The notes below the pieces were generated by a model. The model had not been told where the DNA came from and did not search any database. It worked only from the letters and a program-made list of their open reading frames with translations. 64,000 nucleotides of DNA. It comes from Verrucomicrobiaceae bacterium. Its GTDB lineage: Bacteria; Verrucomicrobiota; Verrucomicrobiia; Verrucomicrobiales; Verrucomicrobiaceae. Positions 1 through 9,075 of the stretch are shown piece by piece. The first letter of the stretch is position 1; the number at the start of each line of letters is the position of its first letter. Where the stretch lies: contig JAEUHM010000019.1 in assembly GCA_016795485.1 (NCBI GenBank), positions 62,001 through 126,000 on the forward strand, in the 5' to 3' direction. Both the position numbers and the translations under genes were made by a program.

Positions 1-235
1 GGGATTGAAAACTAGCCATATCAGCTACGTTCAAACTCCATGTGCCGATATACAGCCTCATCGACTACCATGCTTCTGCCTATGCCTTTCGGCATGACGG
101 TGCACTCAGTGCCGAAACTTGACCCACAAAGTGAAGTCTTTGATGGCCGCTGGACACAAAACAAGCGGGGTAAGAAGCTGGCTTTGATAATGTGCAGGTA
201 TGGGAACTGAAATAGTGCTTTAGAACAACGCCACC
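1..235. other. Left-edge intergenic region, no gene recognised
   Basis: I see no convincing gene here. A short plus-strand frame stays open to a stop near 209, but its translation resembles no family I know and it has no credible start or ribosome-binding site. It could be the decayed 3' end of a gene lying to the left or simply noncoding leader for the sulfatase operon that begins at 236. No terminator hairpin with a T run and no tRNA-like fold was found. Confidence 0.4.
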
Positions 236-1759
236 ATGAGACACATCACTGCCCTTCTTGCCTGGATTGCGATCGGATTTCCCGCTTTCGCCGTCGAGAA
301 ACCGAACATCATTGTGATCATCGCCGATGATTTGGGCTATGGCGATGTTTCGTGTTACGGGGCCAAAGCGGTTAAGACTCCCGCGATCGATAAGCTGGCG
401 AGTGAAGGCATCCGCTTTACGAGCGGGTATTGCACAGCTTCAACTTGCACGCCCACAAGGTTCTCCCTGTTAACAGGCACCTACGCTTTTCGGCAGAAAG
501 ATACGGGCATTGCGCCTCCTAATGGACCGGCGATCATCAAGCCTGGAACGGAGACACTACCTTCCATTTTGAAGCGGGCAGGTTATGCCACTGCGGCTGT
601 TGGAAAGTGGCACTTAGGATTGGGCGATCCGGCTCCGAACTGGAATGGCGAACTCAAGCCAGGTCCGCTGGACATTGGGTTTGACCACTGTTTCCTGCTT
701 CCGACGACGAATGATCGTGTTCCGCAAGTTTACGTGGAAGATCGGCAGGTGCGGGGACTTGATCCAACCGATCCACTGTGGGTAGGCGACAAGAAACCTT
801 CCGAGGACCATCCAACAGGCATCACCCATCGAGATACACTGAAGATGGACTGGTCACATGGACACAATCAGACCATTCACAATGGCATCAGCCGAATCGG
901 GTTCTACACGGGTGGGACGAAAGCGCGCTTTCGGGACGAAGATCTTGCTGATGCTTGGGTGAACGAGTCGAATCGTTGGATCGAAGCCAACAAGGAGCGC
1001 CCATTCTTCCTCTACTTTGCTTCACAGGATATTCATGTGCCGCGAGTGGCCCATGAGCGATTCCAGGGCAAGAGCGGTCTTGGACCTCGGGGTGATTGCA
1101 TCCTGCAACTCGATTGGGCCGTGGGAGAATTGATGAAGACGCTTGATCGGCTCAAGATTGCAGAAAACACGCTAGTGCTATTCTGCTCTGATAACGGTCC
1201 AGTTTTGGATGATGGCTACAAGGATGATGCCGTGGAGAAACTTGGCGAGCATAAGCCGGGTGGACCTTTTAGGGGCGGCAAATACAGCGTGTGGGAAGGC
1301 GGCACGCGCACACCTTTCATTACGCGGTGGAAGGGTCGCATCCAGCCTGCGGTATCTGATAAGATCGTGAGCACTGTGGATTTCTCCGCGAGCTTTGCCT
1401 CGCTCACGGGTCAAACTTTGTCTGCAAATGGTAGTCTCGATAGCATGAACTTGCTGGATGCATTCCTTGGCCAATCTGAAGCCAAGGGGCGTGACTACAT
1501 CCTTCAGCAAGACAATGGCAGCGGGAACTTTGGCATCCGCTCTGGTGACTGGAAACTGGTGCGACTGGTGAAGCGAATGAAGACACAAGCACGCGTGAGC
1601 AAGGACGAACGGCCAGAGCCGAAAGGCACGCACACGCTTTACAAACTCACTGAAGATCCTGGTGAGAGCAGAGACGTGGCCGAGTCGCATCCTGACGTGG
1701 TTAAGCGTCTAATTGGCCAAATGGACTCTGTGGTGAAAAGTGACCGCAGTCGCCCTTGA
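236..1759 (+). CDS. Exported arylsulfatase-family sulfatase (first of island)
   Basis: Predicted sulfatase (alkaline-phosphatase superfamily, S1 type) that would remove sulfate esters from glycans in the periplasm or outside the cell. A signal peptide covers about residues 1-19. The metal-binding Asp pair is D31-D32 in an ADDLGYGD block. The formylglycine motif is C71-T-P-T-R75, followed by LLTG. GKWHLG (about 123-128) and SDNGP in the second half are further active-site blocks. The 507-residue length is normal for the family. It begins a three-gene same-strand run: the next sulfatase starts 38 bp after this stop. The Cys needs conversion by a formylglycine-generating or anaerobic maturase, and none is encoded in the window. 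The substrate cannot be told from sequence alone; it resembles arylsulfatase A/GALNS-like enzymes. Confidence 0.92.
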   Translation: MRHITALLAWIAIGFPAFAVEKPNIIVIIADDLGYGDVSCYGAKAVKTPAIDKLASEGIRFTSGYCTASTCTPTRFSLLTGTYAFRQKDTGIAPPNGPAIIKPGTETLPSILKRAGYATAAVGKWHLGLGDPAPNWNGELKPGPLDIGFDHCFLLPTTNDRVPQVYVEDRQVRGLDPTDPLWVGDKKPSEDHPTGITHRDTLKMDWSHGHNQTIHNGISRIGFYTGGTKARFRDEDLADAWVNESNRWIEANKERPFFLYFASQDIHVPRVAHERFQGKSGLGPRGDCILQLDWAVGELMKTLDRLKIAENTLVLFCSDNGPVLDDGYKDDAVEKLGEHKPGGPFRGGKYSVWEGGTRTPFITRWKGRIQPAVSDKIVSTVDFSASFASLTGQTLSANGSLDSMNLLDAFLGQSEAKGRDYILQQDNGSGNFGIRSGDWKLVRLVKRMKTQARVSKDERPEPKGTHTLYKLTEDPGESRDVAESHPDVVKRLIGQMDSVVKSDRSRP

Positions 1760-1797
1760 GGGACCCTAGCCAGCATTGCCTTTATCTCCGCAACTCC

Positions 1798-3291
1798 ATG
1801 ACTCGATTTGTGCTGCTGTTCTCTCTGGTGTTTTGTATTTCGGCTTTCGCTGAGCGACCGAACGTCGTCTGGTTTGTTGTCGATGACATGTCTCCACATT
1901 TCTCGTGTTATGGGGAGAAGCTGATTCAGACTCCCGCAGTTGATCGTCTAGCGTCTCAGGGAACGAAGTTTACTCACGCTTACGTGACGGCACCGGTTTG
2001 TTCAGCATGTCGGTCAGCATTGATCACGGGAATGTATCAAACCACGATTGGTGCGCATCACCACCGGAGTGGACGTGGCTCCTTGAAGATTCATCTGCCT
2101 ACGGATGTCACGCCGGTGCCCGTTTTGTTTCAAGAGGCTGGGTACTTCACCTGCATTGGTAGTGGATTGAAGGACTTGGATCATCGAGGGCTGCCATTTG
2201 CTGCCGCAAAAGGCAAGAAGAAGGGAGGACCATCTCGTTTGGGAAAAACGGACTACAATTTCGAGTGGGATGCCAAGATGTATGACAGTCACGATTGGGC
2301 AGGTCGTGGCGGGAAGCCATTCTTCATGCAGGTGCAACTGCACGGAGGAAAGTTGCGTGAAGGCAATGAAAGCGCACGGGCTGCATTCAAAGAGCGGGTG
2401 GTGGCGGAACTGGGAAGCGCTACTGATGCGACAAAGGTCACCTTTCCACCTTACTATCCGCGCGACCCTGTCTTACTCGATGACTGGGCACTCTATCTTG
2501 ATTCGGTGAGGCTTACTGACTTGCATGTGGGTCGTGTCTTGGCGCGTCTGGAAAGCGAGGGCTTGATGGAGAACACGCTCATCATCTTTGTGACAGACCA
2601 CGGGATCAGTCATGCGCGAGGGAAACAGTTTCTATTTGATGAAGGCACGCGCATCCCATTCATCGTGAGTGGGCCAGGAGTGAAGAAGGGTGCTGTGCGT
2701 GATGATCTGGTGATGCAGATCGACATGGCAGCCATTTCATTGGGTGCGGTGGGCATTGCCGTCCCAGCTTCGATGCAAGGGCGCGATGTTCTTGCCGAAG
2801 GTTATCAGCCGAGAGACGCTATCTTTGCCGCACGTGACCGTTGTGATGAAACTGTGGAGCGTATTCGCAGTGTGAGAGACGGCCAGTTCCTCTACATCCG
2901 CAACTTCCATCCCCAGCGCCCTCATTTGCAACCCAATGCCTACAAAGATGGCAAAGCGATCATTCAGACTCAAAGAGCCTTGCATACGGATGGCAAACTG
3001 CCGCCACTGTCCGAGAAACTCCTCTTCAGTGATCAACGTGAAGCCGAAGAACTATATGACTGTGTGGCCGATCCATTTCAGATCACAAACTTATCCAAAG
3101 ATGCCAAGTTCAAGACGCAGCTTGAACGGAATCGTGAAAGACTTGACCAGTGGATGGAACAAAGTCGCGACAAAGGCGCAGAATCTGATGCCATGTATGA
3201 CAGTGACATGGCTGAGTATGTGAAAAAGCCCAACCCAGAAGTTGAGCGCAACATCGCGCTCATGAAGCAGTGGGCAAAGGAGGGCAAGTAG
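1798..3291 (+). CDS. Exported sulfatase, N-sulfoglucosamine sulfohydrolase-like
   Basis: Predicted S1-type sulfatase of 497 residues. The start is placed at the ATG at 1798 because a clean signal peptide (residues 1-18, ending CISAFA) begins there; an earlier in-frame start at 1756 would overlap the previous gene and add 14 unlikely residues. The active-site motif is C68-S-A-C-R72 followed by ALITG. It has Ala in place of the usual Pro, which the C-x-(P/A)-x-R recognition rule allows. The metal pair is D29-D30, and a late VTDHG block supplies further ligands. The C-terminal LYDCVADPFQ-type block (spelt ELYDCVADPF) and overall layout resemble heparan N-sulfatase-like proteins. It is co-directional with sulfatases on both sides (gaps of 38 and 24 bp), so an operon is likely. 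The substrate is inferred only. Confidence 0.9.
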   Translation: MTRFVLLFSLVFCISAFAERPNVVWFVVDDMSPHFSCYGEKLIQTPAVDRLASQGTKFTHAYVTAPVCSACRSALITGMYQTTIGAHHHRSGRGSLKIHLPTDVTPVPVLFQEAGYFTCIGSGLKDLDHRGLPFAAAKGKKKGGPSRLGKTDYNFEWDAKMYDSHDWAGRGGKPFFMQVQLHGGKLREGNESARAAFKERVVAELGSATDATKVTFPPYYPRDPVLLDDWALYLDSVRLTDLHVGRVLARLESEGLMENTLIIFVTDHGISHARGKQFLFDEGTRIPFIVSGPGVKKGAVRDDLVMQIDMAAISLGAVGIAVPASMQGRDVLAEGYQPRDAIFAARDRCDETVERIRSVRDGQFLYIRNFHPQRPHLQPNAYKDGKAIIQTQRALHTDGKLPPLSEKLLFSDQREAEELYDCVADPFQITNLSKDAKFKTQLERNRERLDQWMEQSRDKGAESDAMYDSDMAEYVKKPNPEVERNIALMKQWAKEGK

Positions 3292-3315
3292 GTAAACGGG
3301 AACCACTAAACTGAT

Positions 3316-4680
3316 ATGAACCAACTGCGGACATTCATCACGGCATTGCTAGTTATTGGACTACCTCATGTGTTAGCAGCGGCTACACCCAATGTGATCA
3401 TCATTTTCGCCGATGATCTGGGCTACGGTGATCTCGGGTGTTACGGCTCGCCGGTCATACGCACACCAAACTTGGATCGCATGGCAAGCGAGGGACTGCG
3501 ATTCACGGACTTCTACTCTGCCGCTGAAGTTTGCACACCGAGCCGAGCTGCATTGTTGACGGGTCGTCTGCCCATCCGAAATGGTATGTGTGGAGACCGG
3601 CGGGTGTTATTCGCCAACTCGGAAGGCGGGCTTCCTCCGGCCGAGGTCACCATCGCGGAAGCACTGAGGGCCAAAGGATATGCGACGATGCACATCGGGA
3701 AATGGCATCTGGGCATCCATGAAGGTTCCCGACCGCTGGACCAGGGCTTTGAGCACAGTTTTGGCTTGCCTTACTCCAATGACATGGATGCGCGGCTCGG
3801 ATTGCCCAAGGGAAGCAGCGGCTCGCCCAACCCTCCTGCCGATGGTTGGAATGTTGCTCTGCTGCGTGATGGAGAAGTCGTGGAGCAGCCCGCTGTGCAG
3901 ACCACGCTAACCAAGCGCTACACGGAAGAGGCGGTGAAGTTCATCCGCGACAAGAAAAATGGGCCTTTCTTCCTCTACATGCCGCACACGTTCCCGCATG
4001 TGCCGATGTTTGCCTCACCGGCGTTCAAGGGCAAGAGTCGTGCGGGGATTTATGGTGATGCTGTGGAGGAACTCGACTGGAGCGTTGGTCAGGTGATGGA
4101 GACACTGCGGAAGGAAGACTTGGCGGAGAATACGTTGGTCTTTTTCACCAGTGACAATGGACCCTGGCTCATCATGGGCGATCAAGGTGGCAGTGCTGGA
4201 TTGCTAAAAGATGGCAAAGGGAGCACGTGGGAAGGTGGGATGCGTGTGCCGGGAATCGCATGGATGCCAGGACGCATCAGACCCGGTGTGACACAACAAC
4301 TGGCCAGCACCATGGACTTGCTACCAACGGCGTTAGGCTTGGCGCAAGCCGAACTGCCCAAGACGACTTTGGATGGCACCGATCTTGCCCCGTTGTTGTT
4401 TGAGTCGAAGTCATTGCCGTCACGGCCTTATTTCTACTATCGAGGCGATCAACTGTTCGCCTGCCGCGTGGGCGAGTGGAAAGCGCATTTCAAAACTCAA
4501 ACGGGCTACGGACAGCCGAAGGCCGATGTTCATGAGCCGGCACTGCTTTATCATCTGGGCCGTGATCCTTCTGAGAAACGGGATGTGGCTGCCGATCATC
4601 CGGACGTGCTGTCCAAGATCCAGCAGGCCGTCAAGGAACACCAAGCCGGTGTGGTGCCGGGCGTTCCGCAGTTGAAGTAA
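3316..4680 (+). CDS. Exported arylsulfatase-family sulfatase
   Basis: S1-type sulfatase of 454 residues with a signal peptide at about residues 1-21 (ending HVLAA). The metal pair is D33-D34 in FADDLGYGD. The formylglycine motif is C73-T-P-S-R77 with LLTG. GKWHLGIH and TSDNGP blocks are present, and a RVGEWKAHF block near the C-terminus is typical of arylsulfatase A/GALNS-like enzymes. It is the last gene of the three-gene plus-strand run, and its stop lies 8 bp from the end of a convergent sulfatase, with no visible terminator between them. It probably acts in the periplasm on sulfated glycans. Specificity is not predictable here. Confidence 0.92.
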   Translation: MNQLRTFITALLVIGLPHVLAAATPNVIIIFADDLGYGDLGCYGSPVIRTPNLDRMASEGLRFTDFYSAAEVCTPSRAALLTGRLPIRNGMCGDRRVLFANSEGGLPPAEVTIAEALRAKGYATMHIGKWHLGIHEGSRPLDQGFEHSFGLPYSNDMDARLGLPKGSSGSPNPPADGWNVALLRDGEVVEQPAVQTTLTKRYTEEAVKFIRDKKNGPFFLYMPHTFPHVPMFASPAFKGKSRAGIYGDAVEELDWSVGQVMETLRKEDLAENTLVFFTSDNGPWLIMGDQGGSAGLLKDGKGSTWEGGMRVPGIAWMPGRIRPGVTQQLASTMDLLPTALGLAQAELPKTTLDGTDLAPLLFESKSLPSRPYFYYRGDQLFACRVGEWKAHFKTQTGYGQPKADVHEPALLYHLGRDPSEKRDVAADHPDVLSKIQQAVKEHQAGVVPGVPQLK

Positions 4681-4688
4681 GCGGAGTT

Positions 4689-6089
4689 CTACTTCGCTTT
4701 CTTCTTTCCTTTGCCCTTCTTGGATTTCGGCTCGCTCTCTTTTGCAGTGGCGTTCTTTGGCATGCGTGAGAGAGCTTTCATTTCCGTGGGCTGTCCCTGA
4801 TCGCCCTGCTGCTGCATCCATTGATTAAGCTGAGAACGCAGAGCTGTGAGCTGTGGTGCAAACTTGGGATCGCCGGCGAGGTTTTTGCGGTTCCATGGAT
4901 CAGTCTCGCAGTCGTACAGCTCCTCTGCTGGGCGATGCTGATAGTCATGGACCAGTTGTTTGGCTATGGCATCGCCTGTTGCCGCCATTTTGATCCATGT
5001 TTGGAATGTTGGATCTTGAGTAGTGGCGTTCTCGAAGGTGACTTCTGGTGTGAGATTGCGGATGTACCGATACCGTGCGTCACGAACGGAGCGGATGCCA
5101 AAGTAGTCTGATCCGTGATGAATGCCGCGAGTGGTCTGGAGACCAAAAACGTGGGATTTGTGAGACGTAGCCTCTCCAGTGAGCACTGGCACAAAACTGC
5201 GGCCATCCAAAATCGAAGGGCGATCCACTCCTGCTGCTTCGAGGAAGGTGGGAACGACGTCCACGTACTCGATGAGTACATTGCTAACGCTTGCCGGTTT
5301 TACTTTGCTTGGCCAGCGGGCGATGCAGGCGCTTGCTAGACCGACGTCGTAGCAAGTCCACTTGGCAAAAGGGAAGCTGTTGCCCTGCTCGCTCAACACA
5401 ATGACCAGTGTCTGATCGCGCTGGGGTGAAGCGTCTAGAATGCTGACGAGATCGCCGACTTGGGAGTCGAAATAAGTGATCTCGGCTAGGTAGCGCGAAA
5501 AGGCATCACGAGTATCGGGCGCGTCCACCAGCACTGGAGGCAGTTTCAAGGATGCAGGAGGATAGTTTGATGGATCACCTTTGTTCCAAGGGCTGTGTGG
5601 CTCGTGTGAGGCGGCGATGAACAGAAACGGCTTTCCGCTGGCTGCACTGCTCTTCATTACTTCGGCAAAGGCCGCCGGATCAGGGTTCTCTTTGCCACTG
5701 TAGTCGAAGGGAAAAACAGACTTTGGGTTGATGTGTGTTTTACCGGAGAGGTGCGTGGTGTAGCTGGCAGCCTGTAGGTAGTGGGCGATGCTTTTTACCC
5801 AATCGTAAGCCATGGTGTGATTTGGATAAGCTCCCGACTTTACTGGATAGAGTCCGGTGTAGAGACAATGCCGTGTGGGCGAGCACATGGGAGCGGCTTG
5901 AAAGCAGCGTGTGAACTTCATGCCCTCGCTGGCAAGCTTCATGAGTTGAGGAGTGCGTGCCTGACCACCGTAAACTTCCATATCGCGGTAAGTGCAGTCA
6001 TCTGCGATGATCAGCAGCAGATTGGGAGGGGCGGCAAACGCGAACGTGTGCAGGCTGGCAATCGTCAGAGCAAGAAAGGTGAGGCGCAT
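4689..6089 (-). CDS. Exported sulfatase with lysine-rich C-terminal tail
   Basis: S1-type sulfatase of 466 residues. A signal peptide spans about 1-19 (ending TFAFAA). The metal pair is D30-D31, and the active-site motif is C69-S-P-T-R73 followed by CLYTG. A short LYDCETDPWN block near the C-terminus is characteristic of N-sulfoglucosamine sulfohydrolase-like enzymes. The last 20 or so residues are unusually basic (KSKKGKGKKKAK), a tail not seen in the neighbouring sulfatases; it might bind anionic polysaccharide or the cell surface, which is inference. The gene lies on the minus strand between convergent and divergent sulfatases. It is divergent from the next one, with 100 bp between start codons. 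Confidence 0.9.
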   Translation of the reverse strand: MRLTFLALTIASLHTFAFAAPPNLLLIIADDCTYRDMEVYGGQARTPQLMKLASEGMKFTRCFQAAPMCSPTRHCLYTGLYPVKSGAYPNHTMAYDWVKSIAHYLQAASYTTHLSGKTHINPKSVFPFDYSGKENPDPAAFAEVMKSSAASGKPFLFIAASHEPHSPWNKGDPSNYPPASLKLPPVLVDAPDTRDAFSRYLAEITYFDSQVGDLVSILDASPQRDQTLVIVLSEQGNSFPFAKWTCYDVGLASACIARWPSKVKPASVSNVLIEYVDVVPTFLEAAGVDRPSILDGRSFVPVLTGEATSHKSHVFGLQTTRGIHHGSDYFGIRSVRDARYRYIRNLTPEVTFENATTQDPTFQTWIKMAATGDAIAKQLVHDYQHRPAEELYDCETDPWNRKNLAGDPKFAPQLTALRSQLNQWMQQQGDQGQPTEMKALSRMPKNATAKESEPKSKKGKGKKKAK

Positions 6090-6189
6090 GGGGAAAATCT
6101 CGAAACGCAGTGACGCCCAGGAACTTGCTCGGCGCAGATGGATCGATCAAAGGCGAAAGAAAGACATGTCTTGGTGATTTCATAGCCAC

Positions 6190-7590
6190 ATGAGAATCTT
6201 GTTTGTGTTGTGTGCCATGGGCGCGATGTCCTTCGGAGCTGTTCCGAATGTGATCTTCATGCTGACGGACAATCACGGCGATTGGACACTTGGATGTTAT
6301 GGCAATAAAGACATCCGAACGCCGAACATTGATCGGTTAGCGGCCGAAGGGGTGCGATTTGCCAATGCATATGCCAACAACCCCGTTTGCTCACCCAACC
6401 GGGCGACTTTGCTCACTGGTTTGATGCCGTCTCAGCATGGGGTGCACAACTACCTTGGAAAAGGAGCCCCACAGATGGGAGAAGGTGCGTATTCGACGAT
6501 CGAGGAGTTTACTTCTTTAGGCGAAATCTTTCGGGATGCTGGTTATTCCACCGGGATGATCGGGAAGTGGCACCTGGGTGCTAACACAAAGATGCAAGAG
6601 GGATTTGAAGATGCATGGATTACGATGCCCATGGGTAGCACGAGCACATTCTTCAATGCTGAGATCATTGAAAATGGTGAAGTGCGAAAGGAACAAGAAC
6701 ACCTTACACGGTTTTGGCAGCGCCATGCGGTGGAGTTTGTGGAGCGGAAGCGTCAGAAGCCGTTCTTCCTCTATCTTCCGTTCAATGGCCCCTATGGGCT
6801 AGGCCCTGCACAATTGAGGGACTTTAAACGTGCGCCTAACTGGCAATTGTATGCAAATGAGCGGCTGGCATCTTTTCCGCGCACGGAGATGCATCCTTGG
6901 CAGTTCAATAACAAAGACTACTTGAACAACGACATCTGCATTCGCCGCTATGGAGCTGAGTTGACGGCGATAGACGATGCCGTGGGTGCGGTGCTAGGTG
7001 CTCTGGAGAAGACCGGACAGCGGGAGAACACGCTCATCGTATTTGCTGGTGACAATGGCTGGTCTGGCGGGCATCACGGTCTCTGGGGAATGGGTGACCA
7101 CACGCGTCCGAAGTGTGCTTTTGAGCCCACGATGCGAGTGCCGCTGATCTGGTGGCAGCCGGGTGTTATCAAGCCGCGCGTGGTGGATGAGCACGTGAGC
7201 CACGTGGACTTTTTCCCTTCATTGCTCGCTCATCTGGGCATGAAGCGGGAGTTGCCTGCTGAGCAGAAGCTAACGGGCCATGATTACTCAGCCGCTCTTC
7301 GTGGGGAATCTCTCAAGGACTGGTCTCACCCAGTGTTCTATGAGTATGAAGAGTTACGCTGTGTGAGAACGAACCAGGCCAAGCTTATTCTGCGTGATGG
7401 GGATCAGGTGGATGAACTCTACGATTTGAGAAGCGATCCGGGCGAGGTTGTGAATCTATTTGGCAAGCCTGAAGCTGGCGAACTGCAGGATAAGCTAATG
7501 CACATACTCACTGCGCACTTCAAACAGATGGTTGCGGCCAAATACGACCTCTGGAATGGCGGTGAGTCCAAGGCGCATCGGCTCAAGTGA
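6190..7590 (+). CDS. Exported sulfatase
   Basis: S1-type sulfatase of 466 residues with a short signal peptide (residues 1-17, ending MSFGA). The formylglycine motif is C67-S-P-N-R71 followed by LLTG. At the first metal site the block reads TDNHGDW, so an Asp-Asn replaces the usual Asp-Asp; this is tolerated in several sulfatase subfamilies but worth noting. GKWHLG and AGDNGWSGGHHGLWG blocks are present, the latter typical of choline-sulfatase or heparan-sulfatase-like subfamilies. The 3' end overlaps the convergent hpt gene by 8 bp. It closes the five-sulfatase island. Confidence 0.9.
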   Translation: MRILFVLCAMGAMSFGAVPNVIFMLTDNHGDWTLGCYGNKDIRTPNIDRLAAEGVRFANAYANNPVCSPNRATLLTGLMPSQHGVHNYLGKGAPQMGEGAYSTIEEFTSLGEIFRDAGYSTGMIGKWHLGANTKMQEGFEDAWITMPMGSTSTFFNAEIIENGEVRKEQEHLTRFWQRHAVEFVERKRQKPFFLYLPFNGPYGLGPAQLRDFKRAPNWQLYANERLASFPRTEMHPWQFNNKDYLNNDICIRRYGAELTAIDDAVGAVLGALEKTGQRENTLIVFAGDNGWSGGHHGLWGMGDHTRPKCAFEPTMRVPLIWWQPGVIKPRVVDEHVSHVDFFPSLLAHLGMKRELPAEQKLTGHDYSAALRGESLKDWSHPVFYEYEELRCVRTNQAKLILRDGDQVDELYDLRSDPGEVVNLFGKPEAGELQDKLMHILTAHFKQMVAAKYDLWNGGESKAHRLK

Positions 7591-8131
7591 GCTTCAGGAT
7601 GCCAATGCATGGCAGATTCCGGAAGCGGGCTTGGTAGTCCATGCCATAGCCAACGACAAACTCGTCTTCGATTTCGAAGCCAACGTAGTCGACCGGTACC
7701 TCACGGGCTGGGACGCGGCGTTTCTTGAGCAAGACACCTGTCTTGAGTGAGGCTACACCTTCTTCAGCCATGCGGTCCTGAATCGCGCCGAGAGTGAGCC
7801 CTGTGTCCAGGATGTCGTCGAGCAGAAGCACGTGCTCGCCTTTCAGAGAAAGACCCGCAGGCCAAGGGAGCTTCACTTCCCCGCTGCTTTTGGTTCCACC
7901 GTGATAGCTGCTGGCACTCATGGTCACGAGCCGCACTGGGAGGTGGATGGCACGCAGGAGGTCGGCTACAAAAAACAAACCACCGTCCATGATGGCGACT
8001 ACGGTGATGACCTTGCCTGCATAGTCGCGGCAAACTTCAGCGGCCATCTCGGCCACCCGATTCTGGATGACGGGAGCTTCCAGCATGACCTTTTCCAGGT
8101 CGGACATGACGCCTGAGACTGATTTTGACAT
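7583..8131 (-). CDS. hpt: Hypoxanthine phosphoribosyltransferase
   Basis: Cytoplasmic purine-salvage enzyme that would convert hypoxanthine or guanine plus PRPP to IMP or GMP. The 182-residue length is typical of bacterial HPRTs. The PRPP-binding loop is at about residues 101-114 (LLLDDILDTGLTL), an IMDGGLFF block lies near 47-54, and the flexible SSYHGG loop is near 74-79. The C-terminal FVVGYGMDYQARFRNLP block is diagnostic of the family. The start at 8131 is a usable ATG; an internal Met at residue 9 is an alternative. It is preceded on the same strand by a lipoprotein-like gene after a 234-bp gap, so it probably has its own promoter, and it overlaps the convergent sulfatase by 8 bp. Confidence 0.93.
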   Translation of the reverse strand: MSKSVSGVMSDLEKVMLEAPVIQNRVAEMAAEVCRDYAGKVITVVAIMDGGLFFVADLLRAIHLPVRLVTMSASSYHGGTKSSGEVKLPWPAGLSLKGEHVLLLDDILDTGLTLGAIQDRMAEEGVASLKTGVLLKKRRVPAREVPVDYVGFEIEDEFVVGYGMDYQARFRNLPCIGILKLT

Positions 8132-8365
8132 AGCGTTGCTTTTTTAGCCGAGGAATGGAGAGATGCACGGGCATTTGGGGGCTGGACAGCAATCGCGATG
8201 CACAAAACGGCGGCTGATGAAGGTGTTGATGAGCGCTTTTCGGCAGCGACAGAGGACGCGGTACCATCATCTTGGAACGATTATGGCGATGCCTATCCCG
8301 ACCTTTGGATAGCCGATGCTGATGGATTCAGTCTGAGGGCGCGACCACCAAAGACTAGTCCTTGA
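8132..8365. other. Intergenic region upstream of hpt
   Basis: These 234 bases separate two minus-strand genes. Nothing specific was recognised: no tRNA fold, no clear terminator with a T run, and no coding frame with a credible start. A TTTTTT tract immediately upstream of the hpt start is the only obvious composition feature. The region presumably holds the hpt promoter. Confidence 0.3.
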
Positions 8366-8986
8366 TCACTTGGTCTTGGTGGGCTCGGCTGGAAGTGTAG
8401 GCGCGGCTTCTTCTGGCGGACGGGTGCCGCTGACGAAAACGCCGTGCTTGAACTGAGCATCCCACATGAGTTTGCCTTCATCGTCGTAGTCGATGATGTG
8501 CCCGTGCCAGCGGAAGAGGTGGTCGTAGTGGGCTTTGAACTTCATGCGCCCATCGGCGAAGAACTTCACATAACTCCCGAAGGCGATGTCTGGCCGTCCC
8601 ATGTCTGAAGCCTCGCGTTGGGCGGATATTTCCCGGAGTTGGCCGTTGGGCCACCACTTGGAGATGAGCATGGGGTCGCCCCTTACCCAGAGTCGTTCGC
8701 TTTCGATCTGTTTTGGATTTTCTCTAAACCAACGGCGCTCATATCCATCGGGGCGACCGTCGGTGAAGGACTGCTCGCGCAAAAGCGCGTCCGTCTTTGG
8801 CAGATAGTGGACCGAACGGCCAGTGAATGGCATTTGCGCTTCCAGTTCATAATAAAGGCCATCGGCTCGCTGTTCGACCTTAGGTCCGCTCTTTGGCAGT
8901 GGTTTGACGGCTGGATCGTCGCATTGCGTGAGGCAGAGCATCGAGACGATGCCCAATATTGGGAGAAAATGAACGGATCTTAGCAT
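8366..8986 (-). CDS. Putative lipoprotein with MORN-like repeats
   Basis: Predicted exported protein of 206 residues. The start at 8986 is chosen because it gives a signal sequence ending at LTQC (Cys22), a possible lipidation site, although Gln at -1 is unusual. The body has short repeats with the pattern G-x-x-x-x-x-W/F-x-x-N/D-G-x-x (for example WWPNGQLRE, FFADGRMKF, DDEGKLMW), resembling MORN_2 variants found in exported bacterial proteins of unknown role. The Pro/Glu-rich C-terminus looks disordered. It is divergent from the SGNH-like gene, with about 90 bp between starts. No enzymatic motif was seen, so the function is unknown. Confidence 0.7.
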   Translation of the reverse strand: MLRSVHFLPILGIVSMLCLTQCDDPAVKPLPKSGPKVEQRADGLYYELEAQMPFTGRSVHYLPKTDALLREQSFTDGRPDGYERRWFRENPKQIESERLWVRGDPMLISKWWPNGQLREISAQREASDMGRPDIAFGSYVKFFADGRMKFKAHYDHLFRWHGHIIDYDDEGKLMWDAQFKHGVFVSGTRPPEEAAPTLPAEPTKTK

Positions 8987-9075
8987 CTGACCGAGGTAGC
9001 TTGAAAAGTATAAGGTTAAAGCCGTATTTATGTATAGAATAAAACCCGTAACAACCTTCTGTTTCACTCTTGTCG

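Noticed and set aside
31-41. A GTTCAAAC stretch that resembles a tRNA T-loop
   Set aside because: The following bases do not complete the T-loop pattern and no acceptor, D or anticodon stems can be formed around it.
40-207. Short open frame at the left edge
   Set aside because: The translation has no recognisable family, no credible ribosome-binding site and no codon pattern like its neighbours.
1178-1690. A 170-codon minus-strand frame
   Set aside because: It is antisense to a clear sulfatase and shows no protein family features.
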